From Pseudomonas viciae (GTDB lineage: Bacteria > Pseudomonadota > Gammaproteobacteria > Pseudomonadales > Pseudomonadaceae): a stretch of DNA of 64,000 nucleotides. The position numbers and the translations under genes were made by a program. Shown one piece after another: positions 55,545 through 63,454 of the stretch. The notes beneath the pieces are model-generated. The model was not told the DNA's origin and searched no databases. It saw only the letters and a list, made by a program, of their open reading frames with translations. How positions within the stretch are numbered: position 1 is the stretch's first letter; every line of letters begins with the position of its first letter. Location of the stretch: positions 3,694,001 through 3,758,000 of the forward strand of contig NZ_CP035088.1 in the NCBI RefSeq assembly GCF_004786035.1. Reading direction: 5' to 3'.

Positions 55545-56606
55545 TCACGCCGGCTGCCATACGTCGCCGCGGGCGGTCATCTCGCCCATGGCCACGACAA
55601 TCAGGCGCGGCTCCTCGTAAGGATCGCGAGCATGGGCGGCCAACATGTTGTCGAGCATCACCACATCGCCCTTGCGCCAGGCGAACCTGACGGCACAGGC
55701 CTCATAGGCCTCGCCGAGCAACGCCATGACGTTGTCTTCTATCGGTGTTCCGTCGCCATAACTGACCATGCGTGGCAGACGATCGGCGCCGAACATGTCG
55801 AGCAGGTCTTCGCGCATTTCCTCGCCCAGACAAAACGGATGGTGCAGCTGAACCTGGTTGAAGAAGGCGCGCTCGCCGGTCACCGGGTGCTTGATGACCG
55901 CCGGGCAGAGGGTGCGCACTTGCAGGGTTTCGCCGTCGAGCCATTCGAAATCGGTGCCCTGCTCCCGGCAACGCTGCTCGACAGCCGCGCGGTCGGTGGT
56001 GCCAAAGAACGACTCCCAGCTCGGCTCGACACCGACGGTAAAGGTGCGGCTGTACATCAAGCCTTTCTGTTCGAAGCGCGCCACCACCTCCGCCGGCAGG
56101 CATTGCAGTACCTGCCGGATGTCCGCCAGGGGGGTCGCGCCGCCGACCCGTGACGGCTGCTCGCAGTAGAACCATTGCTTGCGCGGCCAGCTTTCCAGGT
56201 GCGAACTCTCGTTGTGATAGAGGATCATCTCGCGCTCGGGGTAAGGCGTGGAGCGATAGACGTTGCGTCCGCCCTCCTTTTTCGGCAGGTCGCCGTAACT
56301 GCCATGCAGCCCGGGCGACAGGGCTTCGGCGAACGCCTCGAAGTCCGGCACCGAGGCCAAGTCAAAACCGCGAAACAGCACCGCGCCGTGGCGACACAGC
56401 AACGCCTCGATCGCCTCGCGATGGGTGCTGGCCCACAGCGACGGGTCCAGCCCCGGCTCGATGGGTTCTATCACCACCGGCAAACTCAAACCGTCGGCGA
56501 GCGACGACAGCCTTACCGATTCGCCGGCGCCGTGACCGGGCCAGACGAGCGAATCCGCCACCCCGTCAGAGGGCATGACGGGTGAAGCGTCAGTTTGAAG
56601 ACTCAT
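55545..56606 (-). CDS. syrP: SyrP-like Fe(II)/2-oxoglutarate hydroxylase (TauD/TfdA fold)
   Basis: 353-residue nonheme iron dioxygenase. The start is ATG 56606 (MSLQTDASP) because AGGAG precedes it; the GTG at 56624 lies upstream of that ribosome site. The facial-triad motif is HNE at 131-133 (HxE) with distal His325 and Arg334 for 2-oxoglutarate in AHARDPYEEPRL. SyrP of P. syringae hydroxylates the beta-carbon of carrier-bound Asp to give 3-OH-Asp in syringomycin; I infer the same role for the mycin partner of this locus. The peptin modules visible here contain no Asp code, so its substrate is probably on a synthetase outside the window. Divergent from syrB1 across a 343-bp regulatory region. 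Confidence 0.88.
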   Translation of the reverse strand: MSLQTDASPVMPSDGVADSLVWPGHGAGESVRLSSLADGLSLPVVIEPIEPGLDPSLWASTHREAIEALLCRHGAVLFRGFDLASVPDFEAFAEALSPGLHGSYGDLPKKEGGRNVYRSTPYPEREMILYHNESSHLESWPRKQWFYCEQPSRVGGATPLADIRQVLQCLPAEVVARFEQKGLMYSRTFTVGVEPSWESFFGTTDRAAVEQRCREQGTDFEWLDGETLQVRTLCPAVIKHPVTGERAFFNQVQLHHPFCLGEEMREDLLDMFGADRLPRMVSYGDGTPIEDNVMALLGEAYEACAVRFAWRKGDVVMLDNMLAAHARDPYEEPRLIVVAMGEMTARGDVWQPA

Positions 56607-56703
56607 GCATAACTCCTGAACCACAGATCCTCGGATCCACGTCGCAGGGCCAAATCAATACGCCCCACCATCGGGCAAGGATAAAAACACTGATCCGCGA
56701 TGG

Positions 56704-56727
56704 TGTCTGGCACCGCAAACCGGGACA
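56704..56727. promoter_or_regulatory. Imperfect syr-syp-box-like dyad (N16 spacing)
   Basis: TGTCTGG...CGGGACA. The half-sites match well, but the spacer is 4 bp longer than the TGtCccg-N6-cggGaCA consensus I recall. If functional, it is placed to serve the syrP direction. Confidence 0.35.
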
Positions 56728-56779
56728 GAGCCCGGCACCTGTCGCTACACCGACACGGTCGATCCGCATCAGGATCGTT

Positions 56780-56799
56780 TGTCCCCATTTCCCCCGACA
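56780..56799. promoter_or_regulatory. syr-syp-box-like dyad upstream of syrB1
   Basis: TGTCCCC-N6-CCCGACA, TGTC and GACA separated by exactly 12 bp, 11 of 14 consensus positions. Lies about 150 bp upstream of the syrB1 ATG. Candidate binding site for a SyrF/SalA-type activator. Confidence 0.45.
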
Positions 56800-56888
56800 G
56801 ACGCAGACACGAAGTCGGTGCTGAAATGCGCCAGCTGCGATTCGCACAGGTACCTCCAACGATCCCGTGGGCCGCAGTGACGTATCGA

Positions 56889-56924
56889 GTGCAGCGGTTT
56901 GCGTACCACGCAAACACGCTGCAC
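56889..56924 (+). promoter_or_regulatory. Large hairpin in the syrB1 leader
   Basis: Inverted repeat GTGCAGCGGTTTGCGT / ACGCAAACaCGCTGCAC: 16-bp arms, 3-nt loop and one bulged A. It ends 12 nt before the AGGAG ribosome site (56937-56941) and 25 nt before the ATG. No T-run follows. It could be an operator, an mRNA 5' stabiliser or a translational control element. Confidence 0.55.
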
Positions 56925-56949
56925 GTGGCATTTAACAGGAGCGTTAGTC

Positions 56950-58797
56950 ATGCCGATTAAGAACACTGGCGGATCGGTCAACCCCGCGCCAGCCCCCCTC
57001 ACGTCTGGTGCATTGCTGCATGAAATATTCACCGCCCGGGCCCGTGAATTCCCCGAGCGAACCGCGGTATCCGACGCCTCGCGCTCATTGAGCTATGCCC
57101 AACTCGACACGGCGTCATCGAAGCTGGCGGCCCGGCTTCGCCAGGAAGGCGTCCAGGACGGCATGCTGGTGGGGATGTGCCTGCCACGCGGCGTCGACCT
57201 GGTCATCAGCCTGCTGGGCATTCTCAAGGCCGGTGGCGCTTATGTCCCGGTCGACCCGCAGTACCCTGGCAAGCGTGTCGAACACATCGTTCGCTACAGT
57301 GGCCTGAGCCTGGTGATCGGCGAACTGGCCGACCTGCCGCAGAGCGCGTCCGTGCGCGTCCTGCCCCTCGCCGATCTACTGGCCGGTCCGGACCTGGCAC
57401 CACTTGCCGACAGCGACCGTCGCCACCCCGACGAGGCCGCGGCGTACGTCATCTACACCTCCGGCTCAACCGGGGAACCCAAGGGTGTCCTGGTCGCGCA
57501 CGGCAATGTCAGCCGTCTGCTGGAAAGCACCCAGCGTTCGTTCGCCTTCAACGAGAACGACGTCTGGTCGATGTTCCACTCCATCGGTTTCGATTTTTCG
57601 GTCTGGGAAATCTGGGGCGCCCTCGCCCACGGCGGCCACGTAGCCGTAGTGCCTTACGAGGTGTCGCGCTCGCCCGGTGACATGCGCCAATGGTTGGCGG
57701 ACCAGGGTGTGACAGTCCTGAGCCAGACACCCTCGGCGTTCCGTGGCCTCGATGAAGCCGACCGCTCCGCCCCTGCCCCCCTGGCGCTGCGCTATGTGGT
57801 GTTCGGCGGCGAGGCGCTACCGGCCACCGTGCTGCGCCCATGGGTCGAGCGTCACGGCGATCAGAAGCCGGCCTTGATCAACATGTACGGCATCACCGAA
57901 GCCACCGTCCACACCACCTTCAAGCGCGTGCTCGGCCAGGACCTGGAAAGCGCCGCCATGGTTTCCATCGGCGCGCCACTGGATGGCTGGCGTTTGCATC
58001 TGCTCGACGCCGATCAGCAACCGGTGCCCCAAGGCAACGCCGGTGAGCTGTACATCGAAGGTGCCGGTGTAGCGCTGGGCTACCTGAATCGCCCTACCCT
58101 GAATGCCGAGCGCTTCGTCCAGTTGCCGGGCACCTCGAGCCGTGCCTATCGCACCGGAGACCTGCTGGTCCTGGGGGATGACGGCGAGTACCGCTACGCC
58201 GGACGTTGCGATGAACAATTGAAGATCCGTGGTTTCCGGATCGAGCCGGGAGAAGTCGAGGCTTGCCTGCAAACCAGCCCGGCCATCGCTGCGGCCCATG
58301 TCGTCGGCCACGATTACGGCGAGGGCGACTGGCGCCTGGTCACCTACGTGGTGCCGTCCCAGGGCGTCGACGCCTGGACCGAACAGACCCGCAACGAAGT
58401 GGCCGCGCTGGTGGCCGCCAGTCTGCCGGACTACATGCGTCCTTCAGCCTACATTGCATTGGCGCAATTGCCGGTCACGGACCACGGCAAGATCGACAAG
58501 GCCCGCCTGCCCTCGCCTGACTCGGTACCTTCGAGCGTGGAACATGCCAGCGAACCCGGCCTCACTGAACAGGAGCAGTTCGTGCTCAAGATCTGGTCGG
58601 ACGATATCGGCCTGAAGAACATTGGCCTGAACGATGACTTCTTCGATTTCGGCGGCACCTCCCTGGCCCTGATCCGCTCGCTGAGCACGCTCAAGGCCCA
58701 TTACCGGGTCAACCTCGACCCAGGCGTGCTGGCAGATGGCGCGACCGCCAAGGTATTGGCCGGTTGCATCCAGCGTTCCCTTGTTCAAGCCCATTGA
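56950..58797 (+). CDS. syrB1: SyrB1-like adenylation-carrier didomain, threonine loading
   Basis: 615-residue A-T protein. The start ATG at 56950 has AGGAG 8 nt upstream. The A domain has A3 [11 protein letters not shown] and A5 YGITEA, with code DFWSVGMVH(K) from FDFSVWE, TVLSQTP, VVFGGEA and [10 protein letters not shown], a Thr code distinct from the DFWNIGMVH of the peptin Thr modules. The T domain motif [10 protein letters not shown] places the phosphopantetheine Ser at 571. There is no C domain, as in SyrB1, which activates L-Thr and presents Thr-S-carrier to the halogenase SyrB2. It is the first gene of a compact operon with syrB2 (17-bp gap) and syrC. Confidence 0.93.
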   Translation: MPIKNTGGSVNPAPAPLTSGALLHEIFTARAREFPERTAVSDASRSLSYAQLDTASSKLAARLRQEGVQDGMLVGMCLPRGVDLVISLLGILKAGGAYVPVDPQYPGKRVEHIVRYSGLSLVIGELADLPQSASVRVLPLADLLAGPDLAPLADSDRRHPDEAAAYVIYTSGSTGEPKGVLVAHGNVSRLLESTQRSFAFNENDVWSMFHSIGFDFSVWEIWGALAHGGHVAVVPYEVSRSPGDMRQWLADQGVTVLSQTPSAFRGLDEADRSAPAPLALRYVVFGGEALPATVLRPWVERHGDQKPALINMYGITEATVHTTFKRVLGQDLESAAMVSIGAPLDGWRLHLLDADQQPVPQGNAGELYIEGAGVALGYLNRPTLNAERFVQLPGTSSRAYRTGDLLVLGDDGEYRYAGRCDEQLKIRGFRIEPGEVEACLQTSPAIAAAHVVGHDYGEGDWRLVTYVVPSQGVDAWTEQTRNEVAALVAASLPDYMRPSAYIALAQLPVTDHGKIDKARLPSPDSVPSSVEHASEPGLTEQEQFVLKIWSDDIGLKNIGLNDDFFDFGGTSLALIRSLSTLKAHYRVNLDPGVLADGATAKVLAGCIQRSLVQAH

Positions 58798-58814
58798 TCG
58801 AAAAGGAAAAGCCC

Positions 58815-59747
58815 ATGAGCAAAAAATTCGCCTTGACCCCGGAAGAACGTGCGTCCTTTGAAAAGAACGGTTTCATCGGCCCGTTCGACGCCTATTCGCC
58901 AGAAGAAATGAAAGAGACCTGGAAGCGCACCCGTCTGCGCCTGCTCGACCGCAGCGCCGCGGCATACCAGGATCTGGATGCGATCTCCGGCGCCACCAAC
59001 ATCGCCAACTATGATCGCCACCTGGACGACGAATTCCTCGCCAGTCACATCTGTCGCCCGCAAATCTGCGACCGCGTCGAGAGCATTCTCGGCCCGGATG
59101 TATTGTGCTGGCGTACCGAATTTTTCCCTAAATACCCGGGCGACGAAGGCACCGACTGGCACCAGGCCGACACCTTTGCCAATGCGTCGGGCAAGCCGCA
59201 GATCCTCTGGCCGGAAAATGAAGACTTCGGCGGCACCATTACCGTCTGGACCGCCTTCACCGACGCCAACATTGCCAACGGTTGCCTGCAATTCATTCCC
59301 GGCACCCAGAACAGCATGAACTACGACGAAACCAAGCGCATGAGCTACGAACCCGAGACCAACAACTCGGTGGTCAAGGATGGTGTGCGACGCGGTTTCT
59401 TCGGCTACGACTATCGCCAGCTGCAGATCGACGAGAACTGGAAACCTGACGAAGCCGCCGCCGTGCCCATGCAGATGAAGGCCGGTCAGTTCATCATTTT
59501 CTGGTCGACCCTGATGCACGCCTCCTATCCCCACAGCGGTGAGTCCCAGGACATGCGCATGGGCTTCGCTTCGCGCTATGTGCCGTCGTTCGTGAAGATT
59601 TATCCGGACTCCGACCACATCGAGGAATACGGCGGTCGTATCAGCCTGGAAAAATACGGAGCGGTCCAAGTGATCGGGGACAAGACCCCGGAATACAACC
59701 GCCTTGTCACCCACACCACCCGAGGCAAGAAATTCGAAGCGGTCTGA
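58815..59747 (+). CDS. syrB2: SyrB2-like nonheme Fe(II)/2-oxoglutarate halogenase
   Basis: 310 residues, exactly the SyrB2 length as I know it. It chlorinates the C4 methyl of Thr tethered to the SyrB1 carrier, giving 4-Cl-Thr. The halogenase signature is explicit: DWHQADTF gives His116-Gln117-Ala118, with Ala replacing the usual iron-binding Asp/Glu so chloride can bind; the second His is His235 ([10 protein letters not shown]), and Arg254 is placed to bind 2-oxoglutarate. These positions coincide with the published SyrB2 numbering. The start ATG 58815 is preceded by AAGGA. The product residue is used in a syringomycin-type peptide rather than in the peptin coded next door. Confidence 0.95.
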   Translation: MSKKFALTPEERASFEKNGFIGPFDAYSPEEMKETWKRTRLRLLDRSAAAYQDLDAISGATNIANYDRHLDDEFLASHICRPQICDRVESILGPDVLCWRTEFFPKYPGDEGTDWHQADTFANASGKPQILWPENEDFGGTITVWTAFTDANIANGCLQFIPGTQNSMNYDETKRMSYEPETNNSVVKDGVRRGFFGYDYRQLQIDENWKPDEAAAVPMQMKAGQFIIFWSTLMHASYPHSGESQDMRMGFASRYVPSFVKIYPDSDHIEEYGGRISLEKYGAVQVIGDKTPEYNRLVTHTTRGKKFEAV

Positions 59748-59808
59748 TTTTCTCAGTGCCATATGACAGTTGGCATGCGTAACGTGCCTGACAGGAGTCC
59801 CCCAATCC

Positions 59809-61020
59809 ATGACTATTTCCACCGACGCAGCCACGCGCCTGTGTGAGACCGTGAGGATGCTTAGGCACCTTGCCATCCATCTGCCCGATCCTATCTGCCT
59901 GAGCTTTCTCGCCCAGGGGAGCGACCTGACACCCGATCAGTCCTCCCCTAGCGTCAGAGCCACGGAGCGGGCGGTCAGTACCGCCTTCGCGCGGATCGGC
60001 GTCAAGGCCGTGCAGTACTTGCACGACGGCGAGACGCAACTGTCGTCCTTCGAAATGTTTATCAGCAAGAAAATCTGCCAGGCGCTCGATTTCTCCTACG
60101 ACCACTTCGACGACGTCGACAGTGCCAAGGAGTTCGGACGCCTGGTCAGACACTTCGATTTCAGCGGTGCAGTGCCCGAGGTCGAGACACTGCACCTGAT
60201 CACCCGCGACAACGTGGCGCTGTCGGTCCACGCCAGCACCGAGCGCCAGCGCCCGGCCATCGTCCTGGCCCTGCCCTGTGGCATGCCATTCGACCTGTGC
60301 CGCGAGTGGTTCAATGCGCTGAGCGAGCGGTTCTTCGTGGTCACCTGGGAAACCCGTGGGCTATTCGGTTCCTGCACCTCGTTCGACCAGTTGTCGGTGG
60401 ATACCGACGCCCAGGTCGGCGACCTGATCAACGTGATGAATCACTACGGATTGCAGAGCGCGCACCTGATGGGCATCTGCGGCGGGGCGGTGATTGCGCT
60501 GAGCGCTGCCGCCACCTATCCGGATCGGGTCAACTCCCTGAGCCTTTGGCATGGTGATTACAACCTGGGCGACGACAGCCTGCGCACCGCCCACCAGCAG
60601 AACTTCGAATGGCTGATGGAATCGGCCGCCGTGGACCGTAACGAAGCCAGCGACTTGCAGGCGTTGTTCCTGGACCAGGCGACACTGGCGACCATTCCGG
60701 ACTCCATCGCCCATGCGGCGCTCTATCCTTACGTCAATGAGGAGCTGTTCTACCGCTATGCACGGCTCAACGATGCGCTGAACAAGACCGAGTTGAAGTC
60801 GCGCCTGGAACAGATCACCGTGCCCACCCTGGTGGTCGCCGGCGACGCCGATGAAACCACTCACATCGGCGGTTCCCGGCTCATTGCCGAGGCCATCAGC
60901 GACGCCCTGCTGCATGTGGAACGCAACGGCAGTCATCTGGCGTTCTTCGAGTCCACCCAGCGCTCGAAGCACACCGCTTTCCACTTCCTGGAATCGACCC
61001 TCGAAGCGACGGCTGTTTGA
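59809..61020 (+). CDS. syrC: SyrC-like aminoacyltransferase (alpha/beta hydrolase fold, Cys nucleophile)
   Basis: 403 residues. SyrC moves 4-Cl-Thr from the SyrB1 carrier to the A-less last module of SyrE in P. syringae. The nucleophile elbow reads GICGG with Cys at residue 224, the position I recall for the SyrC catalytic Cys. The C-terminal acid/base region has VAGDADETTHIGG and NGSHLAFFES. The ATG at 59809 is preceded by AGGAG about 12 nt upstream. A 61-bp gap separates it from syrB2. Its acceptor synthetase is not in the window, implying a mycin NRPS elsewhere, probably beyond the right edge. Confidence 0.92.
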   Translation: MTISTDAATRLCETVRMLRHLAIHLPDPICLSFLAQGSDLTPDQSSPSVRATERAVSTAFARIGVKAVQYLHDGETQLSSFEMFISKKICQALDFSYDHFDDVDSAKEFGRLVRHFDFSGAVPEVETLHLITRDNVALSVHASTERQRPAIVLALPCGMPFDLCREWFNALSERFFVVTWETRGLFGSCTSFDQLSVDTDAQVGDLINVMNHYGLQSAHLMGICGGAVIALSAAATYPDRVNSLSLWHGDYNLGDDSLRTAHQQNFEWLMESAAVDRNEASDLQALFLDQATLATIPDSIAHAALYPYVNEELFYRYARLNDALNKTELKSRLEQITVPTLVVAGDADETTHIGGSRLIAEAISDALLHVERNGSHLAFFESTQRSKHTAFHFLESTLEATAV

Positions 61021-61316
61021 CCTCGGCGAACCTGGGCAAAGCAAAACCTGTGGGAGCGGACTCGCTCCCACATTGGTTTCTCCCGCATTAAGAAATCCGG
61101 TGTCCTCCACTCATACGTCAGGCAGCGTCGGTGTCCATGAATTTGCGCTGCTGAAGATTCAAGGTGGAGGCGAGCCTGCTCGCACACAAGAGAATGCGAC
61201 CCAACCAAAACCAGGCCGGGTATCAGGCCGCCATCGCGAGCAAGCGCGCTCCCACCAAGGATTTGCGGCGACCTCAATCTCCCAGTCGCCACCCTCCCCC
61301 CTGCCACAGATCCACC
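61021..61316. repeat. Convergent intergenic region with REP-like palindromes
   Basis: 296 bp between the convergent syrC and beta-hydroxylase genes; no gene seen. It contains three Pseudomonas REP-type elements of the GTGGGAGC/GCTCGC kind, at 61049-61072, 61170-61183 and 61231-61256, the latter two degenerate. Confidence 0.7.
61049..61072 (+). terminator. REP-like perfect hairpin after syrC
   Basis: TGTGGGAGCG-GACT-CGCTCCCACA, 10-bp perfect arms, 28 nt past the syrC stop and followed by a moderately T-rich stretch. Matches the REP sequence common at the ends of Pseudomonas operons and may end the syrB1-B2-C transcript. Confidence 0.55.
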
Positions 61317-61928
61317 TCAAGCCACCATGTGCTTCTCACGATGAAACTCAAGATACAGCACAGTCCGGTGCGCCCGAGAAGCGTTGACGGCAAAGTGGTC
61401 GAGAGAGCCGTCGAAGATCACCAGGTTGCCGTTGGTGCTCTGGTTGAAGCTGCCATTGACGTTGAGGTAGGCATAGTTCTGAGTGGTGGGTGCGTCGATG
61501 GTCAGTTGCATGTGCAGCAAGCCTTCTTCCCAGGTACCGGTGTGGGAGTGGGTGCCGAGGAACACGTTGGGCTCCATGCGCAGCAAGGCACAAAGCTTGA
61601 TGCCGGGGATCTTTTTCAGCAGTTCGATGGTGCCGGGCATGGCGGCCTGGGCGTAAGGGATCGGCGTGTCGTAGGCGACCAGGCCATACTGGGTCCACTC
61701 CGGCATGACGTCCATGTCGTCACCCCATCCCCAGAGCCAGCCATACTCGCCGCCGGCCTCCATGTGAGCGGTCACTTCGTCGACGATCTCGGTAATCGAC
61801 TTGCCCACACGGTTGATGGTCAGGGTCGGCGCATCGAGGGCCAGAAATTCCTCGCGGATCACTTCCCAGTTGTCAGCCAGGTTCTTGAGTGCCGGGAAAC
61901 GGCTGGGATCATAAAACGACGGGCGCAT
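61317..61928 (-). CDS. Aspartyl/asparaginyl beta-hydroxylase-family oxygenase
   Basis: 203-residue soluble protein resembling the catalytic domain of the Asp/Asn beta-hydroxylase family, 2-oxoglutarate/Fe(II) enzymes of cupin fold. Candidate metal ligands are His127/His129 (GTHSHTGTW) and His178 (LDHFAVNAS), with HR at 187-188 for 2-oxoglutarate binding in HRTVLYLEF. The start ATG at 61928 is preceded by AAGGAGC. It has a syr-syp-like box 119-138 bp upstream and is the last gene in a minus-strand run. Substrate unknown: a carrier- or peptide-bound residue, or the acyl chain. SyrP already accounts for 3-OH-Asp, so this may add a second hydroxyl; that is inference. Confidence 0.8.
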   Translation of the reverse strand: MRPSFYDPSRFPALKNLADNWEVIREEFLALDAPTLTINRVGKSITEIVDEVTAHMEAGGEYGWLWGWGDDMDVMPEWTQYGLVAYDTPIPYAQAAMPGTIELLKKIPGIKLCALLRMEPNVFLGTHSHTGTWEEGLLHMQLTIDAPTTQNYAYLNVNGSFNQSTNGNLVIFDGSLDHFAVNASRAHRTVLYLEFHREKHMVA

Positions 61929-62083
61929 AGTTGCTCCTTTTATTGAGGGTTGTCGATTCCGATGGCGCTGCGAAGGCAGCCCTGCCCGCGGGATACGGGC
62001 ACAGCAGAAGAGCCTGCAAAGGTTGCCCCACCGGGCCCGACCTGTCTGTCACGGGAATCCGGTACAGCAGGCCGCGCCGGGCA
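61929..62083 (-). promoter_or_regulatory. Upstream region of the beta-hydroxylase gene with syr-syp-like box
   Basis: 155 bp between the MFS stop and the hydroxylase start. At 62047-62066 it has TGTCACG-N6-CGGTACA, 12 of 14 positions of the syr-syp consensus as I recall it, suggesting the hydroxylase has its own promoter under the same regulator as the syr genes. No clear -10 was seen. Confidence 0.45.
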
Positions 62084-63454
62084 TTACAGCGGCTCGACCT
62101 GGGGGGTGTCGGCCAACCGTACGACGGCCGCCTGCGTGGGTGTCTCGTCCAATCGGCGCATCGGCCCGTAGAGCAGAACGCTCAAGGGCAGGAGCGCAAA
62201 CAGCCCCCCGGCCACGACGAACAGCAACCCGACGCCACGTCCCGGCCCTACGCCCAGCCAGCGCCCAATCGACTCGGCATAGAGACCACCCGGCATCAGC
62301 GCCGGCTGGAACCAGTGATCCACCAGGAAGCCACCGACGATCACCGCCAGGCTGGTGGTGGCAATGGTCAACATGCTGATCAGCGCAAAGACACTGGCAC
62401 GGCTGCCGGCGGGGATCCTGCGCATCCAGAGCGAGTTCACGCTGGCATCGGCGATACTCGCCATGGTGATCGCGACAAAGGCCAGCGCGCAGTACGCAAC
62501 GGCCTGCGACACCATCCCCAGGGCAACGACACAGGCCGCCAGCAACAGATCGGCCACCGCCACCAGCGCCATCAAGCGCCGCGGGTTGCCCATGGAAATC
62601 AACAGCCCCGCACCGGCCAGGCCACCCAGGGCCGCCCAGGTGTAGGCCATGCCCAGCGTCTGGCTACCCAGGGTCGACAGCAACAACGGCGTCATCATCA
62701 AGGTGGCCAGCGACAACAATGCGGTACGCATCATGGTGTAGACCAGCAGCCCGGCCATCAGCCGTTCGGCCATGAAAAACTTCAGTGCCGCCGCAACGTT
62801 GCTCACCGCGCCCCCGAACACCGAGCCTTTGCTAGTACGCTCATGACGGTCCGACGCACCGCGCACATGGGAGAACGCCTTGATCACCAGCAAGGTGCCC
62901 GAGCAGAAGGTAATCAGGTCCACCGCCAGGATCGTCACCAGCCCGGCACTGGCCATGATCGCCCCGGCCAGCAGCGGCGCCACCAGGGCCGAAGCGTTCT
63001 TGCTGATGCTGATCAACCCCGAGGCCCGGGTGAATTTGTCGGGGGCGACAATGGTACTCACGGCGGCCTGATAGGCCGGTTTGCGAAAGGCTCCGACAAT
63101 GGACGCCAGGCAATTGAAAATGTACAGGTGCAGCGGTTCCAGGCGTTCGAACCAGAGCAGCGCCATCACCCCCAGAAGCAGTATCGCCAGGCTCACATCG
63201 CAACAGACAATGATCACCCGGTGGCTGATCCGATCGGCCAGCCCGCCCGCCAGTGGCAGAAACAGCACCGCCGGCAAGGTCGCCGCCAGCACGACATTGG
63301 CGAAGGCCACCGCCGAACCGGTATGGGTATACACCCAGACGCCCAGGGCGAACTCCATCAACGCGGTGCCGACCACCGCCAGCGACTCACCACACCAGAG
63401 GAAATAGAAACCTCGCCCCAGATCAAAGCCCCGGCGACCACTGCCCAAGCTCAT
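62084..63454 (-). CDS. MFS transporter (drug/peptide efflux type, MFS_3-like)
   Basis: 456 residues, about 12 TM helices, inner membrane. It carries the loop 2-3 motif GGLADRISHR near residue 70 and the MFS-type repeat with a hydrophobic 4-5 loop. Resembles exporters linked to NRPS products (EntS/MFS_3 type). The start ATG at 63454 overlaps the stop of the upstream cupin gene (ATGA), showing translational coupling; the pair forms a unit with the hydroxylase further down. Likely substrate is the lipopeptide or an intermediate, but the sequence does not show this. It is separate from the SyrD-type ABC exporter, so the locus encodes two export systems. Confidence 0.85.
   Translation of the reverse strand: MSLGSGRRGFDLGRGFYFLWCGESLAVVGTALMEFALGVWVYTHTGSAVAFANVVLAATLPAVLFLPLAGGLADRISHRVIIVCCDVSLAILLLGVMALLWFERLEPLHLYIFNCLASIVGAFRKPAYQAAVSTIVAPDKFTRASGLISISKNASALVAPLLAGAIMASAGLVTILAVDLITFCSGTLLVIKAFSHVRGASDRHERTSKGSVFGGAVSNVAAALKFFMAERLMAGLLVYTMMRTALLSLATLMMTPLLLSTLGSQTLGMAYTWAALGGLAGAGLLISMGNPRRLMALVAVADLLLAACVVALGMVSQAVAYCALAFVAITMASIADASVNSLWMRRIPAGSRASVFALISMLTIATTSLAVIVGGFLVDHWFQPALMPGGLYAESIGRWLGVGPGRGVGLLFVVAGGLFALLPLSVLLYGPMRRLDETPTQAAVVRLADTPQVEPL

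Larger units (their letters stand above)
56607..56949. promoter_or_regulatory. Divergent promoter region between syrP-like and syrB1-like genes
   Basis: 343-bp non-coding region controlling the minus-strand syrP-syrD direction and the plus-strand syrB1-B2-C operon. It holds two TGTC...GACA dyads resembling syr-syp boxes (56704-56727 and 56780-56799), a 7-bp inverted repeat ACCATCG/CGATGGT (56667-56673, 56698-56704), a TTTTAT -10-like element on the minus strand near 56681-56686, and a strong hairpin before the syrB1 start. In P. syringae these genes are activated by LuxR-type SyrF/SalA; no regulator gene is in this window. Confidence 0.6.

Noticed and set aside
61170..61256. Degenerate REP-like palindromes as an attachment site or CRISPR repeat
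   Set aside because: They are unequal in sequence and spacing and match the common Pseudomonas REP pattern; no spacers, integrase or flanking direct repeats are present.
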